Assembly: GCA_902470345.1 (NCBI GenBank)
Contig: CABRGB010000023.1
Span: forward strand, 1 to 25,996
DNA from: an uncultured Collinsella sp.
GTDB taxonomy: Bacteria > Actinomycetota > Coriobacteriia > Coriobacteriales > Coriobacteriaceae
Length of the DNA stretch: 25,996 nucleotides
Direction of reading: 5' to 3'
The notes under the pieces: model-generated
What the model saw: the letters and a program-made list of their open reading frames with translations, nothing else
The model's database searches: none
What the model was told of the DNA's origin: nothing
Part shown: one piece after another, positions 1 to 8,041 of the stretch
How the letters are laid out: the number at the start of each line of letters is the position of its first letter
How positions within the stretch are numbered: the stretch's first letter is position 1
Program-made: the position numbers and the translations under genes

Positions 1-14
1 CGAGAGGAGCACGC

Positions 15-710
15 ATGAACGAGCGCATACTGGTAGTTGATGACGAGAAGGCCATCGCCGACCTGGTTGGTATCTACCTTACAAAGGAGGGCTTTGACGT
101 CCAGATCGCCTACAGCGGGGCCGATGCGGCCAAGGCAATTCTGGAGCAAGAGTTTGACCTGGCACTGCTCGATGTCATGCTGCCCGATATTGACGGCTTC
201 GAGCTGCTGCGTACCATCCGTGCTGGCCATACCTATCCCGTAATTATGTTGACGGCACGCGATGCCCAGCAGGATAAGATCGAAGGCCTTTCTCTTGGCG
301 CGGACGATTACGTGGTCAAGCCGTTCCGCCCGCTGGAGCTCATCGCGCGCGTTCATGCTCAGTTGCGCCGCTACACCAGCTACGGCAGCCGCGCGCAGGC
401 GACCGAGTCGCCGACCCTCCAGCTCGACGGCCTCGAGATCAACCGTGACGCTCGTTCCGTGACGGTGGACGGTGCGCCGGTGCGCCTCACGCCCATCGAG
501 TATTCCATCTTGCTGTATCTGGCCGAGCATCGCGGCAGCGTGGTGCCCGTGGAGGACCTGTTCCGCGCGGTGTGGAACGAGGACTTTATGCCCGGCTCCA
601 ACAATACGGTGATGGTACACATTCGTCACCTGCGCGAAAAGATCGGTGACGACGCTCAGAAGCCGCGTTTTATCAAAAACGTTTGGGGCGTCGGCTATAT
701 CATCGAATAA
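15..710 (+). CDS. OmpR-family response regulator, VanR-like
   Basis: This 231-residue DNA-binding response regulator should be phosphorylated by the histidine kinase encoded just downstream. The receiver domain covers about residues 4-115, with acidic residues D9/D10, phospho-acceptor D53 in LLDVMLP, the switch threonine T80 and conserved K102 in KPF. A winged-helix effector domain of the OmpR/PhoB type fills residues 135-231, including RLTPIEYSILLYLAEH and a C-terminal VWGVGYII. The start has a good GAGAGGAG ribosome site at 2-9. The kinase begins 25 bases after the stop, so the two form a transcriptional pair. The sequence resembles VanR-type regulators, but nothing here shows a link to vancomycin resistance. 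Its upstream promoter lies outside the window and its target genes are unknown. Confidence 0.93.
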   Translation: MNERILVVDDEKAIADLVGIYLTKEGFDVQIAYSGADAAKAILEQEFDLALLDVMLPDIDGFELLRTIRAGHTYPVIMLTARDAQQDKIEGLSLGADDYVVKPFRPLELIARVHAQLRRYTSYGSRAQATESPTLQLDGLEINRDARSVTVDGAPVRLTPIEYSILLYLAEHRGSVVPVEDLFRAVWNEDFMPGSNNTVMVHIRHLREKIGDDAQKPRFIKNVWGVGYIIE

Positions 711-735
711 CGCCTTTGTTTGCGAGGACATGGAC

Positions 736-1974
736 ATGACAAAAGACGATAAGCAGGTGTTCGAGGTGCCCGATCGACTCTTTGAATACGTAAGGGCGGT
801 CGTCGATAATCGCGCGCTTGCGACGGTGCTGCTCTTTTTGCTGAGTCTGCTGCTAATCGGCATTGGTAACATCGCCGGTATCTTGGCGGTGCTACTCATC
901 GGCTTCTTGCTGATCGATCGCTTTGAAATCGTGCGCCGTTGCGTGGTGATCGGCGGTGCCGCGTGGGTCATGACGCTGGCAATCGGCGCCATGGCGCTCG
1001 GTGGCATTGAGGGACCGGTGCTGTTCGATGCCGGCTTTGTATTCAACATGCTTGGCTTTGTCTTGGCGCTCGCCGTGTGCGTCCTGTTCTTTTGCGGCCG
1101 CGCTCTGTACTACCAGGGCTATGAGCAGGGTGAGCGGCATTCCGACCGCGTGCTTGCCGCCCGTATTCAGGACCGTCTGATCGATCATCCCGACGCGTGG
1201 GACAACATCGACGGCGACTTCCTGGAGGTCGAGGGTGTGCTCAACCGTGTGCGCGACCGCGAGCACAAAGTCCAGCAAGCCCTGCGTGACGAGTCACACC
1301 GCAAGGACGATTTGGTCACATACCTGGCGCATGACCTGCGCACACCGCTTGCCAGCGTGGTGGGCTACCTCTCGCTGTTGCAGGAGGCGCCCGACCTGCC
1401 GGTTGAGCAGCGCGCGCACTTTACAGGCGTGGCGCTCGACAAGGCGCACCGACTCGACGCGCTTATTGAGGAGTTCTTCGACATCACGCGCTTTGATTTC
1501 CACGATATTGTGCTCACGCGCGGCTACGTCGATCTGGGATTGCTACTGGCGCAGGTGGCCGATGAGTTCTATCCCATTCTCAATGAGCAGCACAAAGATG
1601 TCCAAGTTGATGTGCGTGAGGACCTGACGGTACTCGTAGATGGCGACAAGATGGCTCGCGTGTTCAACAACATCATGAAAAACGCTATCGCCTATAGCTA
1701 CGAAGGATCGACCATCACGATTGAGGCTGGGCGCCAAGATGACGGCGGCGTGCGAATTCGCTTTATCAATCGGGGTGATCCGATTCCGGCGGCTAAGCTC
1801 AAGGTGATCTTTGAGAAGTTCTATCGCCTGGATGCGGCGCGCGCGACCAATCGCGGTGGCGCCGGCCTGGGTCTTGCCATCGCCAAGGAGATTGTCGCGG
1901 CACACAGCGGCACCATTGCATGCGAATCGACGCCCGAGCACACGGTGTTTACCATTGCACTGCCCGCTGCATAG
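736..1974 (+). CDS. membrane sensor histidine kinase, VanS-like
   Basis: This 412-residue sensor kinase is the cognate partner of the regulator before it. The N-terminal third holds about four hydrophobic segments (from ALATVLLFLLSLLLIGIG to FVLALAVCVLFF) with very short extracellular loops, so there is no large outer sensor domain. Dimerisation and histidine transfer centre on H199 in HDLRTPLASVVGYLSLL. The ATP-binding part contains NNIMKNAIAYS (N box), FEKFYRLD and GGAGLGLAIAKE (G2 box). The reading frame is open from 646, overlapping the regulator, and has ATGs at 730 and 736. I chose 736 because GAGGA at 724-728 is 7 bases away, whereas 730 would leave 1 base. Signal unknown; the intramembrane layout suggests detection of envelope stress or a membrane compound, which is inference. 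Confidence 0.9.
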   Translation: MTKDDKQVFEVPDRLFEYVRAVVDNRALATVLLFLLSLLLIGIGNIAGILAVLLIGFLLIDRFEIVRRCVVIGGAAWVMTLAIGAMALGGIEGPVLFDAGFVFNMLGFVLALAVCVLFFCGRALYYQGYEQGERHSDRVLAARIQDRLIDHPDAWDNIDGDFLEVEGVLNRVRDREHKVQQALRDESHRKDDLVTYLAHDLRTPLASVVGYLSLLQEAPDLPVEQRAHFTGVALDKAHRLDALIEEFFDITRFDFHDIVLTRGYVDLGLLLAQVADEFYPILNEQHKDVQVDVREDLTVLVDGDKMARVFNNIMKNAIAYSYEGSTITIEAGRQDDGGVRIRFINRGDPIPAAKLKVIFEKFYRLDAARATNRGGAGLGLAIAKEIVAAHSGTIACESTPEHTVFTIALPAA

Positions 1975-1995
1975 CCAGCGTGCCCTTACAAACAC

Positions 1996-2062
1996 TTGAC
2001 AATGCGCTCACGTGAGTATGAGCCGCGATTTCTACCATCGATACTGCTGAATTGATATCGAT
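1996..2062 (+). promoter_or_regulatory. putative pstB promoter and dyad region
   Basis: A perfect TTGACA (1996-2001) is followed at once by a perfect 10-bp palindrome CTCACGTGAG (2007-2016). The best -10 is only TATGAG at 2017-2022 with a short 15-bp spacer. Further down ATCGATA (2037-2043) pairs with TATCGAT (2056-2062) across 12 bases, ending just before the pstB ribosome site. The palindrome could be an operator and the second dyad a leader hairpin. Both are inferred from symmetry only. Confidence 0.35.
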
Positions 2063-2077
2063 ATGGAGGTATGCGGT

Positions 2078-2953
2078 ATGACGGCTGCTGCGGCGATGGA
2101 GCCTACGGAGCTTGAGGAACTCATAGAGGCGCAGGCCGAGGCCGCGCACGAGCGCGAAGTTGGGGATGCGACTCGCCCCACGGCGCAGGACCTTGCCGCC
2201 TCGCCGACGCGCATCGATGTTGAAGGCCTTGACCTGTTTTACGGCGACCATCATGCGCTCAAGGACGTGAGCATCAAAATTCGTGACAAGCAGATCACCT
2301 CGTTCATCGGGCCTTCGGGCTGCGGAAAGTCGACGCTGCTGCGCTGCTTTAACCGTATGAACGACGGTATCAAGGATTGCCGCATTGAAGGCAAGATTGC
2401 ACTCGACGGCCAGAATATCCTGGGCGATTACGATATCTGCCGCTTGCGCCAGCGCGTGGGTATGGTGTTCCAACGCCCCAATCCGTTTCCCATGAGCATC
2501 TACGACAACGTCGCCTACGGTCCTCGCGGCATGGGAGTGCGCGACCGCGTCGCGCTCGACGAGCTGGTCGAAGACTCCCTGCGACGCGCCGCGCTGTGGG
2601 ACGAGGTCAAGGACAAGCTCAGGGAATCGGGTCTGGGTCTTTCGGGCGGCCAACAGCAGCGTCTGTGCATCGCCCGCGCGCTGGCCGTGCAGCCCGACAT
2701 TCTGCTGATGGACGAGCCGACCTCAGCGCTCGACCCCGTATCGACGCTAGTGGTGGAGCAGCTGGCCTGCGAGCTCAAGGAGACCTGCACGCTGGTGGTC
2801 GTTACGCACAACATGCAGCAGGCTGCGCGCATCTCCGACTCGGTCGCGTTCTTTTTGCTGGGCGAGCTGGTGGAGCATGCGCCCACGGCCCAGCTCTTCA
2901 AAAATCCGACCGATCCGCGCACGGCGGATTATTTGACGGGCCGTTTTGGCTGA
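2078..2953 (+). CDS. pstB: phosphate ABC transporter ATP-binding protein PstB
   Basis: This 291-residue ATPase energises high-affinity phosphate uptake through the PstCA permease. It has Walker A GPSGCGKST (residues 78-86), a Q loop in MVFQRPNPFPMSIYDNVAYG, the ABC signature LSGGQQQRLCIARALA, Walker B ILLMDEPTSALDP and the switch histidine in VVTHNM. GPSGCGKSTLLRCFNRMND and PNPFPMSIYDN are typical of PstB rather than of other ABC ATPases. The start at 2078 is set by GGAGG at 2065-2069, 8 bases upstream; an in-frame ATG at 2063 overlaps that site and is less likely. The protein carries an acidic, alanine-rich N-terminal extension of about 45 residues compared with ordinary PstB of about 250. 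pstS, pstC, pstA and phoU are not in the window, so its partners must be encoded elsewhere. The PhoBR-like pair downstream fits phosphate control. Confidence 0.93.
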   Translation: MTAAAAMEPTELEELIEAQAEAAHEREVGDATRPTAQDLAASPTRIDVEGLDLFYGDHHALKDVSIKIRDKQITSFIGPSGCGKSTLLRCFNRMNDGIKDCRIEGKIALDGQNILGDYDICRLRQRVGMVFQRPNPFPMSIYDNVAYGPRGMGVRDRVALDELVEDSLRRAALWDEVKDKLRESGLGLSGGQQQRLCIARALAVQPDILLMDEPTSALDPVSTLVVEQLACELKETCTLVVVTHNMQQAARISDSVAFFLLGELVEHAPTAQLFKNPTDPRTADYLTGRFG

Positions 2954-3018
2954 TACCATCTAGTACAGGCGCCTTTAGGGTTAAGATGCGGTCGTGCCGG
3001 CCGCAAAAGGGGTTCAAC

Positions 3019-3747
3019 ATGATCTATTACGTCGAGGACGATGACAACATCAGGGATTTGACGGTCTATGCACTGCGCAAGCAGGGAATCGAGGCCGAGG
3101 GCTTTTCGTGCGATGGCGAGTTTAAGGCCGCCGTGGCGCGACGGGTGCCCGATGCCGTGCTGCTCGACATCATGCTGCCCGATACCGACGGCTTGGCGAT
3201 TATGCGTCGTCTGCGTGCCGATCGCCTGACGGCGACGGTGCCCATTATGATGCTCACCGCCAAGGACACCGAGCTCGACAAGGTCATGGCGCTCGATGGC
3301 GGTGCCGACGATTACCTGACCAAGCCGTTCTCGCTTATGGAACTCGCCAGCCGTTGCCGTGCGCTGCTGCGCCGCGGCGGCATGGTCAAACAGGCGAGCG
3401 ATGTGCTCAGCGTGGGCGATATCGTGCTTTCGCCCAGCCATCGCGAAGTGACCGTTGCCGGCGAGCCGCTCAAACTCACCTTGCGCGAGTTCGATTTGCT
3501 CGAATATCTTATGCGCAAGCCCGGCGTGGTCTTTACCCGCGAGTCGCTGCTGCAGAGCGTGTGGGGCTGGGACTTCGATGGCGGCTCACGTACCGTCGAC
3601 GTTCACGTGCAGACGCTTCGACAAAAGCTCGGCGAGCGTGCCGGCGCTATCGAGACGGTGCGCGGCGTGGGTTATCGCCTGGCCGAGCCTTCCGCTGGTA
3701 GCGATACCGAAGATGCCGGCATTGCGGACGCCGCATCGGAGGAGTAA
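3019..3747 (+). CDS. OmpR-family response regulator, PhoB/PhoP-like
   Basis: This 242-residue response regulator has a receiver domain at residues 1-115, with D7/D8, phospho-acceptor D50 in LLDIMLPDTDG, T80 and K102 in LTKPF. An OmpR/PhoB winged helix follows at about 135-225, with LTLREFDLLEYLMRKPG, SVWGWDFDGGSRTVDVHV and ETVRGVGYRL. The reading frame is open far upstream into pstB, but the true start is ATG 3019, preceded by AAAAGGGG (3005-3012) and matching the usual receiver N-terminus. The C-terminus has a short acidic tail. It lies 65 bases after pstB and 3 bases before its kinase, so the three are probably co-transcribed. A role in the phosphate-starvation response is likely from the pstB linkage but is inferred; a recognisable Pho box was not found. 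Confidence 0.92.
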   Translation: MIYYVEDDDNIRDLTVYALRKQGIEAEGFSCDGEFKAAVARRVPDAVLLDIMLPDTDGLAIMRRLRADRLTATVPIMMLTAKDTELDKVMALDGGADDYLTKPFSLMELASRCRALLRRGGMVKQASDVLSVGDIVLSPSHREVTVAGEPLKLTLREFDLLEYLMRKPGVVFTRESLLQSVWGWDFDGGSRTVDVHVQTLRQKLGERAGAIETVRGVGYRLAEPSAGSDTEDAGIADAASEE

Positions 3748-3750
3748 TCC

Positions 3751-5175
3751 GTGGTCTTTGCCCCTCAGGGAAAACACACGCTCTCGCATCGCGTGTTTGC
3801 GACGATATTTGTCTGCGCTATGTCCGTCATTTTGGCGTTTACGGTGTTGGGCGCGTTCTTTGTGCAAAACACCTTGGCAGATGCCACGAGTGCCAATCTT
3901 TCGCAAGAAACCGAGCTTATTGCCGCCGCCTTAAACGAGCAAAAAGAACCCATCGCATTCTTGCGAAGCCTCGATCGCGAGGACCTTCGTATCACGCTGA
4001 TCAACAGGGATGGATCGGTCGCCTATGACAACGAGGCGTCTCCTTCCGCGTTGCCCAACCATGGCGATCGCCCCGAGGTCATTGAGGCCCTTGAGAGCGG
4101 TTCGGGCTCCGCGGAGCGCTCGAGCACCACGCTCGATGAGATTATGCTATATCGCGCCGTCGCCCTTGATAACGGTCAGGTTGTTCGTTTGGCACAGGCC
4201 CAGCCTGGCGTCGCGGCGATTTTGCTTTCGCTGGTGGCGCCGATGCTGCTTATTGCGGCGGCGGGCGCGGTGCTCTCGTTTTTCCTTGCGCGCCGCGAAT
4301 CCCGTGCCATTATTGCGCCGCTGCAAGAGGTCAATCTGGACCACCCGCGCCGCAGCTATGAACATGCCTACACCGAGATGGTTCCCATGCTCGAGCGCAT
4401 TGAGTCGCAGCGCCAGGAGCTTAAACGCCAGATGGCAGTGCTGGCCGATAACGACCGCATGCGTCGCGAGTTCACGGCCAATATCACTCATGAGCTCAAG
4501 ACCCCGCTTACCGCGATTTCGGGCTATGCCGAGCTTATTGCAAACGGCATGGTTGAGGGCGAGGATGACCTGCGCAACTTTGGCGGCCGCATCTACCGCG
4601 AGGCGGGCCGCCTGGCAGCGCTCGTCAACGACATCCTCACGCTTTCCAACTTGGATGAGGCGGAGCGTGCGAGCGATGGCGAGGCGGTGCCCATTGGGTC
4701 CACAGAGCCCATCGAGCTCTCTCGCGCCATGTTGACGGTAGAACATCGTCTTGAGCAGGTTGCCCGGCAGTCGAATGTGACCATTGGGCACGAGACGAAG
4801 CCCGTGGTGATCGAAGGCGTGTCGCGCCTGATCGACGAGCTGATCTATAACCTGGCGAGCAACGCCATTCGCTACAACCGACCTGGCGGTACGGTCACGC
4901 TGCGCTGCGGGACCAACGATGAGGGCCATCCGTACCTATCTGTTGCCGACACGGGTATCGGTATTGCGCCCGAGGAGCAGGGTAAAGTGTTCGAGCGTTT
5001 TTACCGTGTGGACAAGAGTCGTTCTAAGGCGCGTGGCGGAACCGGCCTGGGCTTGGCGATCGTCAAGCACGCCGCTCTGTACCATCATGCCGCGATTGAT
5101 CTGTCGAGTGAACCGGGCGTGGGAACCACCATTTCGGTAACGTTTCCCGTGCAACAAGAGGGACCGTTCGCGTAG
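3751..5175 (+). CDS. sensor histidine kinase, PhoR-like
   Basis: This 474-residue membrane kinase is the likely partner of the regulator 3 bases upstream. One transmembrane helix lies near residues 15-38 and a second near 150-175. Between them is an extracellular sensor region of about 110 residues containing DLRITLINRDGSVAYDNEA, as in PhoR/PnpS-type kinases. No clear HAMP is seen after the second helix, only a charged linker. The catalytic core has H247 in FTANITHELKTPLTAISGYA, the N box NLASNAIRYNRPGG, the G1 box DTGIGIAPEEQ, the F box VFERFYRVDKSRS and the G2 box GGTGLGLAIVKHA. It starts with GTG at 3751, using GGAGGAG at the end of the preceding gene (3738-3744). PhoR-like function is supported by domain order and by pstB nearby, not by direct evidence for the signal. 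Confidence 0.9.
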   Translation: MVFAPQGKHTLSHRVFATIFVCAMSVILAFTVLGAFFVQNTLADATSANLSQETELIAAALNEQKEPIAFLRSLDREDLRITLINRDGSVAYDNEASPSALPNHGDRPEVIEALESGSGSAERSSTTLDEIMLYRAVALDNGQVVRLAQAQPGVAAILLSLVAPMLLIAAAGAVLSFFLARRESRAIIAPLQEVNLDHPRRSYEHAYTEMVPMLERIESQRQELKRQMAVLADNDRMRREFTANITHELKTPLTAISGYAELIANGMVEGEDDLRNFGGRIYREAGRLAALVNDILTLSNLDEAERASDGEAVPIGSTEPIELSRAMLTVEHRLEQVARQSNVTIGHETKPVVIEGVSRLIDELIYNLASNAIRYNRPGGTVTLRCGTNDEGHPYLSVADTGIGIAPEEQGKVFERFYRVDKSRSKARGGTGLGLAIVKHAALYHHAAIDLSSEPGVGTTISVTFPVQQEGPFA

Positions 5176-5270
5176 CGGTATGGCAAAAATCGAGGATTAG
5201 ACGATGCGCCTCCGCTGCCGCGTTAGTTGTTGCGCAACTTACACGCGGACGCTGTATCTTATGTATAGAG

Positions 5271-5300
5271 TTCGGACATGGCAGAAAGATACGATATTAT
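5271..5300 (+). promoter_or_regulatory. weak promoter candidate for the polysaccharide-regulation operon
   Basis: The 172-base gap after the PhoR-like kinase holds TTCGGA (5271-5276) and TATTAT (5295-5300) with an 18-base spacer, about 48 bases before the next start. A second weak candidate is TATAGA at 5264-5269. Slightly upstream GTTGC/GCAAC forms a perfect 10-bp palindrome (5229-5238) that could bind a regulator. The box matches are modest, so the exact promoter is uncertain. Confidence 0.3.
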
Positions 5301-5347
5301 ACGAGCAGTTTTGTCGATACGAACTAGGGAAATGAAAGGCAAGCTGC

Positions 5348-6004
5348 ATGACCCTTCTTGAACTGTTCCAGCTGCTAAAAAAGCACCTCAAGCTGGTCAT
5401 CGCCCTTCCGGTGGTCTGCGCGATCGCCATGGGCGTCGTCTCCTTCACCATGATGGACAACACCTACACCGCCACGACGAGCATGTACATTCTCGCCAAG
5501 ACCGATGGCAGCCAGACGAGCTACTACAACGATCTGTCTGCAAGCCAGATGCTCTCCAACGACATCGCCACGCTGCTCGACAGCGATAGCGTCAAGAGCG
5601 GTGCCGCCAAGGAGCTGGGCCTTTCCAGCCTGGCCGACTATAAGGTAAGCGTTACGAGCGAGACCACGACCCGCGTTATCTCGCTGTCTGTGACCGGTGC
5701 CAGCCCCGATGGCGCTGCCGCTGTCGCCAACGCCATGGCCAACTCGGTTTCTACCGTCGCCCAGGACGTCGACGCCGCCCAGGCCGTCAACGTCATCGAC
5801 AAGGCAAAGGTTCCCACCCAGCCCAGCGGCCCCAACCGCAAGCTCTACATTGCAGTTGCCGCTCTGGCCGGTCTGTTTGTCGCTGTCGCGATTGTTGTGC
5901 TGCTCGACATGCTCAACACGCGCGTCCGTTCTGTCGATGACGCCGTCGAGCTGCTCGGCGTGCCCGTCATCGGCCGTTTCCCCGTTGTGAAGGGCGGTAA
6001 GTAA
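5348..6004 (+). CDS. Wzz/YveK-type polysaccharide chain-length regulator and kinase activator
   Basis: This 218-residue membrane protein has the two-helix plan of Gram-positive polysaccharide co-polymerases (CpsC/CapA/YveK). A first helix lies at about residues 15-36 after LLELFQLLKKHLKLVI, an outer domain with YTATTSMYILAK and repeated SASQMLSNDIATLL-type text follows, then a proline-containing PTQPSGPN and a second helix at about 166-189. It ends in a short cytoplasmic tail (DDAVELLGVPVIGRFPVVKGGK). In this family the tail binds and activates the separate tyrosine kinase, which here begins 3 bases after the stop codon. The start has GAAAGG upstream. It likely sets the amount or length of capsule or exopolysaccharide. 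No polymerase or glycosyltransferase is encoded nearby, so the polymer it serves cannot be named. Confidence 0.88.
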   Translation: MTLLELFQLLKKHLKLVIALPVVCAIAMGVVSFTMMDNTYTATTSMYILAKTDGSQTSYYNDLSASQMLSNDIATLLDSDSVKSGAAKELGLSSLADYKVSVTSETTTRVISLSVTGASPDGAAAVANAMANSVSTVAQDVDAAQAVNVIDKAKVPTQPSGPNRKLYIAVAALAGLFVAVAIVVLLDMLNTRVRSVDDAVELLGVPVIGRFPVVKGGK

Positions 6005-6007
6005 TCC

Positions 6008-6763
6008 ATGGCCCGTAAAAAGAAAACCGGCGATACCCTCGCCTTTGACAACGCAGCCAAGACGCTGCTCGCCAACATTCGCTTTGCGAGTGTCGATACG
6101 CCCATCAAGTCCATTACGGTGACCTCCTCCATTCCCAACGAGGGCAAGTCCACCATTGCGTTCAACTTGGCCCAGGCCATCGCAACCAGCGGCAAGAGCG
6201 TTCTGCTCGTTGAGTGCGACATGCGCCATCGTACGCTTGCCAACATGCTGGGCATCCATCGTGCCGGCGGCCTGTACGCCGTTCTTTCCGATCAGATGTC
6301 GATCGATGAGGCCGTTATCGACACCGACCAGCCCAACCTCTTCTTCCTCGACGCCGAGCCGCGCATTCCCAATCCGGCAGACATCATCGCCTCGCGCCGC
6401 TTTGCCAAGCTTGTCGCCGCGCTGGAGGAAAAGTACCAGTACGTCATCTTTGATACGCCGCCTGTGGGTACGTTCGTTGACGCTGCCGAAGTCGCTGCGA
6501 TCACCGACGGCACCATCTATGTCATCCGTCAGGACTTTGCCAAGCGCAATGAGATCCTCGCTGCTTTCGATCAGCTCAACAAGGCCGAGGTCAACGTGAT
6601 CGGTACGGTCATGAACTGCTGCGAGACTTCGAGCCACGACTACTATTACTCGTATTATGGCGGGGATAAGGGGCAGAACGACGCTGCGGCTGGGGTCAAT
6701 CCCGCTGTCGGCGGAGCGGCTGCAACGGGCACCCCTGCGAAGGCGAAACGCTTTAAGAAATAA
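6008..6763 (+). CDS. BY-type tyrosine kinase, CpsD/YwqD family
   Basis: This 251-residue cytoplasmic protein is a bacterial tyrosine kinase of the Gram-positive type, whose membrane activator is a separate protein. It shows a Walker A with SSIPNEGKST (residues 40-49, K47), Walker A' LLVECDMR (66-73) and Walker B VIFDTPP near residue 149, all expected of BY-kinases. The autophosphorylation region is a tight tyrosine cluster at 212-217 (YYYSYY). Unusually the cluster is followed by about 34 residues of alanine/glycine-rich sequence ending in AKAKRFKK, whereas the cluster is commonly closer to the end. It is translated immediately after its activator and is followed 25 bases later by the matching phosphatase, so the three form a reversible phosphorylation circuit controlling polysaccharide export. 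Confidence 0.92.
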   Translation: MARKKKTGDTLAFDNAAKTLLANIRFASVDTPIKSITVTSSIPNEGKSTIAFNLAQAIATSGKSVLLVECDMRHRTLANMLGIHRAGGLYAVLSDQMSIDEAVIDTDQPNLFFLDAEPRIPNPADIIASRRFAKLVAALEEKYQYVIFDTPPVGTFVDAAEVAAITDGTIYVIRQDFAKRNEILAAFDQLNKAEVNVIGTVMNCCETSSHDYYYSYYGGDKGQNDAAAGVNPAVGGAAATGTPAKAKRFKK

Positions 6764-6788
6764 GCAACGACGCAGATAAGAGGGCGAT

Positions 6789-7439
6789 ATGAGAGACATC
6801 CACTGCCATATCCTGCCCGGTGTTGACGACGGCGCGGCGAACCTCGAGCAAAGCTTGGCGATGCTCGAGGCGGCCCGCGCCGTCGGCGTAACGCACATGG
6901 TGTGCACGCCGCACTGCCGGGACCCATATTTTGACTTTGAAAAAATGTGGGAGGCCTTTCGACTGCTTTGCGCGCATGCGGGCGATATGCATTTGCAGAT
7001 GGGCTTTGAGGTCAATCATGCCAAGCTCATGGATTTGGGCATCGAATGGGCCGATCGCCTGCACTTTGACGGGTCGAATGAGTTTTTGCTTGAGCTCTCG
7101 ACACGTGCCGATTCGTATGACTTTGAGGAATACGAGAACACGATCTACGACCTACAGTGCCGCGGTTACCAAGTGATTATTGCCCATCCCGAGCGTTATC
7201 GCGCTATTCAAAAGGATGTGGGCATTGCCGAGCATCTGGTCGATATGGGTTGCAAACTGCAGGCTTCGGCTGATTTTATTGCGGGTGGGCGCTTTGGTCG
7301 CGAGAAAAAGCCGGCGCAGCGCCTGTTTGACGAGGGCCTGTACAGCTTTATCGCAAGCGACGCCCACAATGTTCGCCATTACGATTGCCTGGCAAAGGCG
7401 CGGGCCAAGTTTAGCGTGCGAGGCGCTCATTTTCGCTAA
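6789..7439 (+). CDS. PHP-type manganese-dependent tyrosine phosphatase, CpsB/YwqE family
   Basis: This 216-residue phosphatase is expected to remove phosphate from the tyrosine cluster of the kinase encoded just before it. Metal-binding PHP motifs are present in order: IHCHILPGVDDGA (residues 4-16), CTPHC, FLLELS, IIAHPERYR and FIASDAHN. Family members such as CpsB and YwqE run to about 240-255 residues, so this one is short at the C-terminus, where it stops about 25 residues after SDAH. All recognised metal ligands are retained, so activity is plausible. The start at 6789 has AGAGGG 4 bases upstream. It is the last gene of the three-gene module; the next gene is an unrelated acetyltransferase rather than a glycosyltransferase. 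Confidence 0.9.
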   Translation: MRDIHCHILPGVDDGAANLEQSLAMLEAARAVGVTHMVCTPHCRDPYFDFEKMWEAFRLLCAHAGDMHLQMGFEVNHAKLMDLGIEWADRLHFDGSNEFLLELSTRADSYDFEEYENTIYDLQCRGYQVIIAHPERYRAIQKDVGIAEHLVDMGCKLQASADFIAGGRFGREKKPAQRLFDEGLYSFIASDAHNVRHYDCLAKARAKFSVRGAHFR

Positions 7440-7478
7440 AATCTGTCCCTAACGTTTGCTTTGAACGGAGGGGCGACC

Positions 7479-7979
7479 ATGGATATTCAAATTAAGACGG
7501 GATGCTTTGAGGATGCGTCGTTGGTGCGCCGCGCCGTCTTTGTGGACGAACAGGGTTATGAAATCGAGTTCGACCAGATCGATGAGGCTTCTGACTGCAT
7601 TCATGTGACGCTGTACGTGGATGGTCAACTTACCGGCTGCTCGCGCGTGTTTCCCGAGGAACTGGAGCGCGCGGCAGATGTAGAGGCTCCGGTTTCGCCG
7701 GCGTGCGACTTGGACGAAGGCGTTGCGGCGGGGGAGACCTATATTATGGGGCGCGTCGCCGTGCTGTCCACCATGCGCCGTCGCGGTCTGGCAAGCAAGA
7801 TTGTCGAAGCCAGCGAAGCTGCTGCGCGCGATGCTGGCGCCAAGCTCATAAAGTTGCATGCACAGGAGTACGTGCTGCCGCTCTATGTAAAGGCGGGCTA
7901 CACGCAGATCGCGCCGGTGGACTACGAAGACGAAGGCCAGCCTCATGCCTGGATGGCCAAGCGCATGGGCGACAGATAG
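7479..7979 (+). CDS. GNAT-family N-acetyltransferase
   Basis: This 166-residue protein belongs to the Gcn5-related acetyltransferases, which move an acetyl group from acetyl-CoA to an amine. The acetyl-CoA motif is RVAVLSTMRRRGLASKIV, followed by ASEAAARDAGAKLIKLHAQE and the C-terminal LYVKAGYTQIAPVDYEDEGQPHAWMAK. The pattern VFVDEQGYEIEFDQIDEAS near the N-terminus is typical of the ElaA/YjcF-like branch. The substrate cannot be read from sequence. The start is ATG 7479, with GGAGGGG (7467-7473) 5 bases upstream; the frame also has a TTG at 7461, which is rejected because it lies before that site. It sits 39 bases after the phosphatase gene and may share its transcript. Confidence 0.87.
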   Translation: MDIQIKTGCFEDASLVRRAVFVDEQGYEIEFDQIDEASDCIHVTLYVDGQLTGCSRVFPEELERAADVEAPVSPACDLDEGVAAGETYIMGRVAVLSTMRRRGLASKIVEASEAAARDAGAKLIKLHAQEYVLPLYVKAGYTQIAPVDYEDEGQPHAWMAKRMGDR

Positions 7980-8019
7980 GGACGTTCCTTTTCTGCTGGC
8001 AGTTGGGGACACTCCTTGG
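7979..8019. repeat. two copies of a GGGAC(G/A)YTCCTT short repeat
   Basis: Right at the acetyltransferase stop codon lies GGGACGTTCCTTTT (7979-7992), and 10 bases later TTGGGGACACTCCTTGG (8003-8019). The same core (GGGACGTTC) recurs in the palindrome at 10446-10489, so this looks like a degraded member of a dispersed short-repeat family. Function unknown. Confidence 0.4.
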
Positions 8020-8041
8020 CAATCGACGCATGGGTGTTCCA

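Noticed and set aside
15..1974. Vancomycin-resistance locus from the VanRS-like pair
   Set aside because: No vanH, vanA/B, vanX or related gene is present; similarity of the regulators alone is not evidence of resistance.
5375..7015. 546-codon minus-strand frame across three polysaccharide-regulation genes
   Set aside because: The three + strand genes have clear family motifs and tight operon spacing; the antisense text has none.
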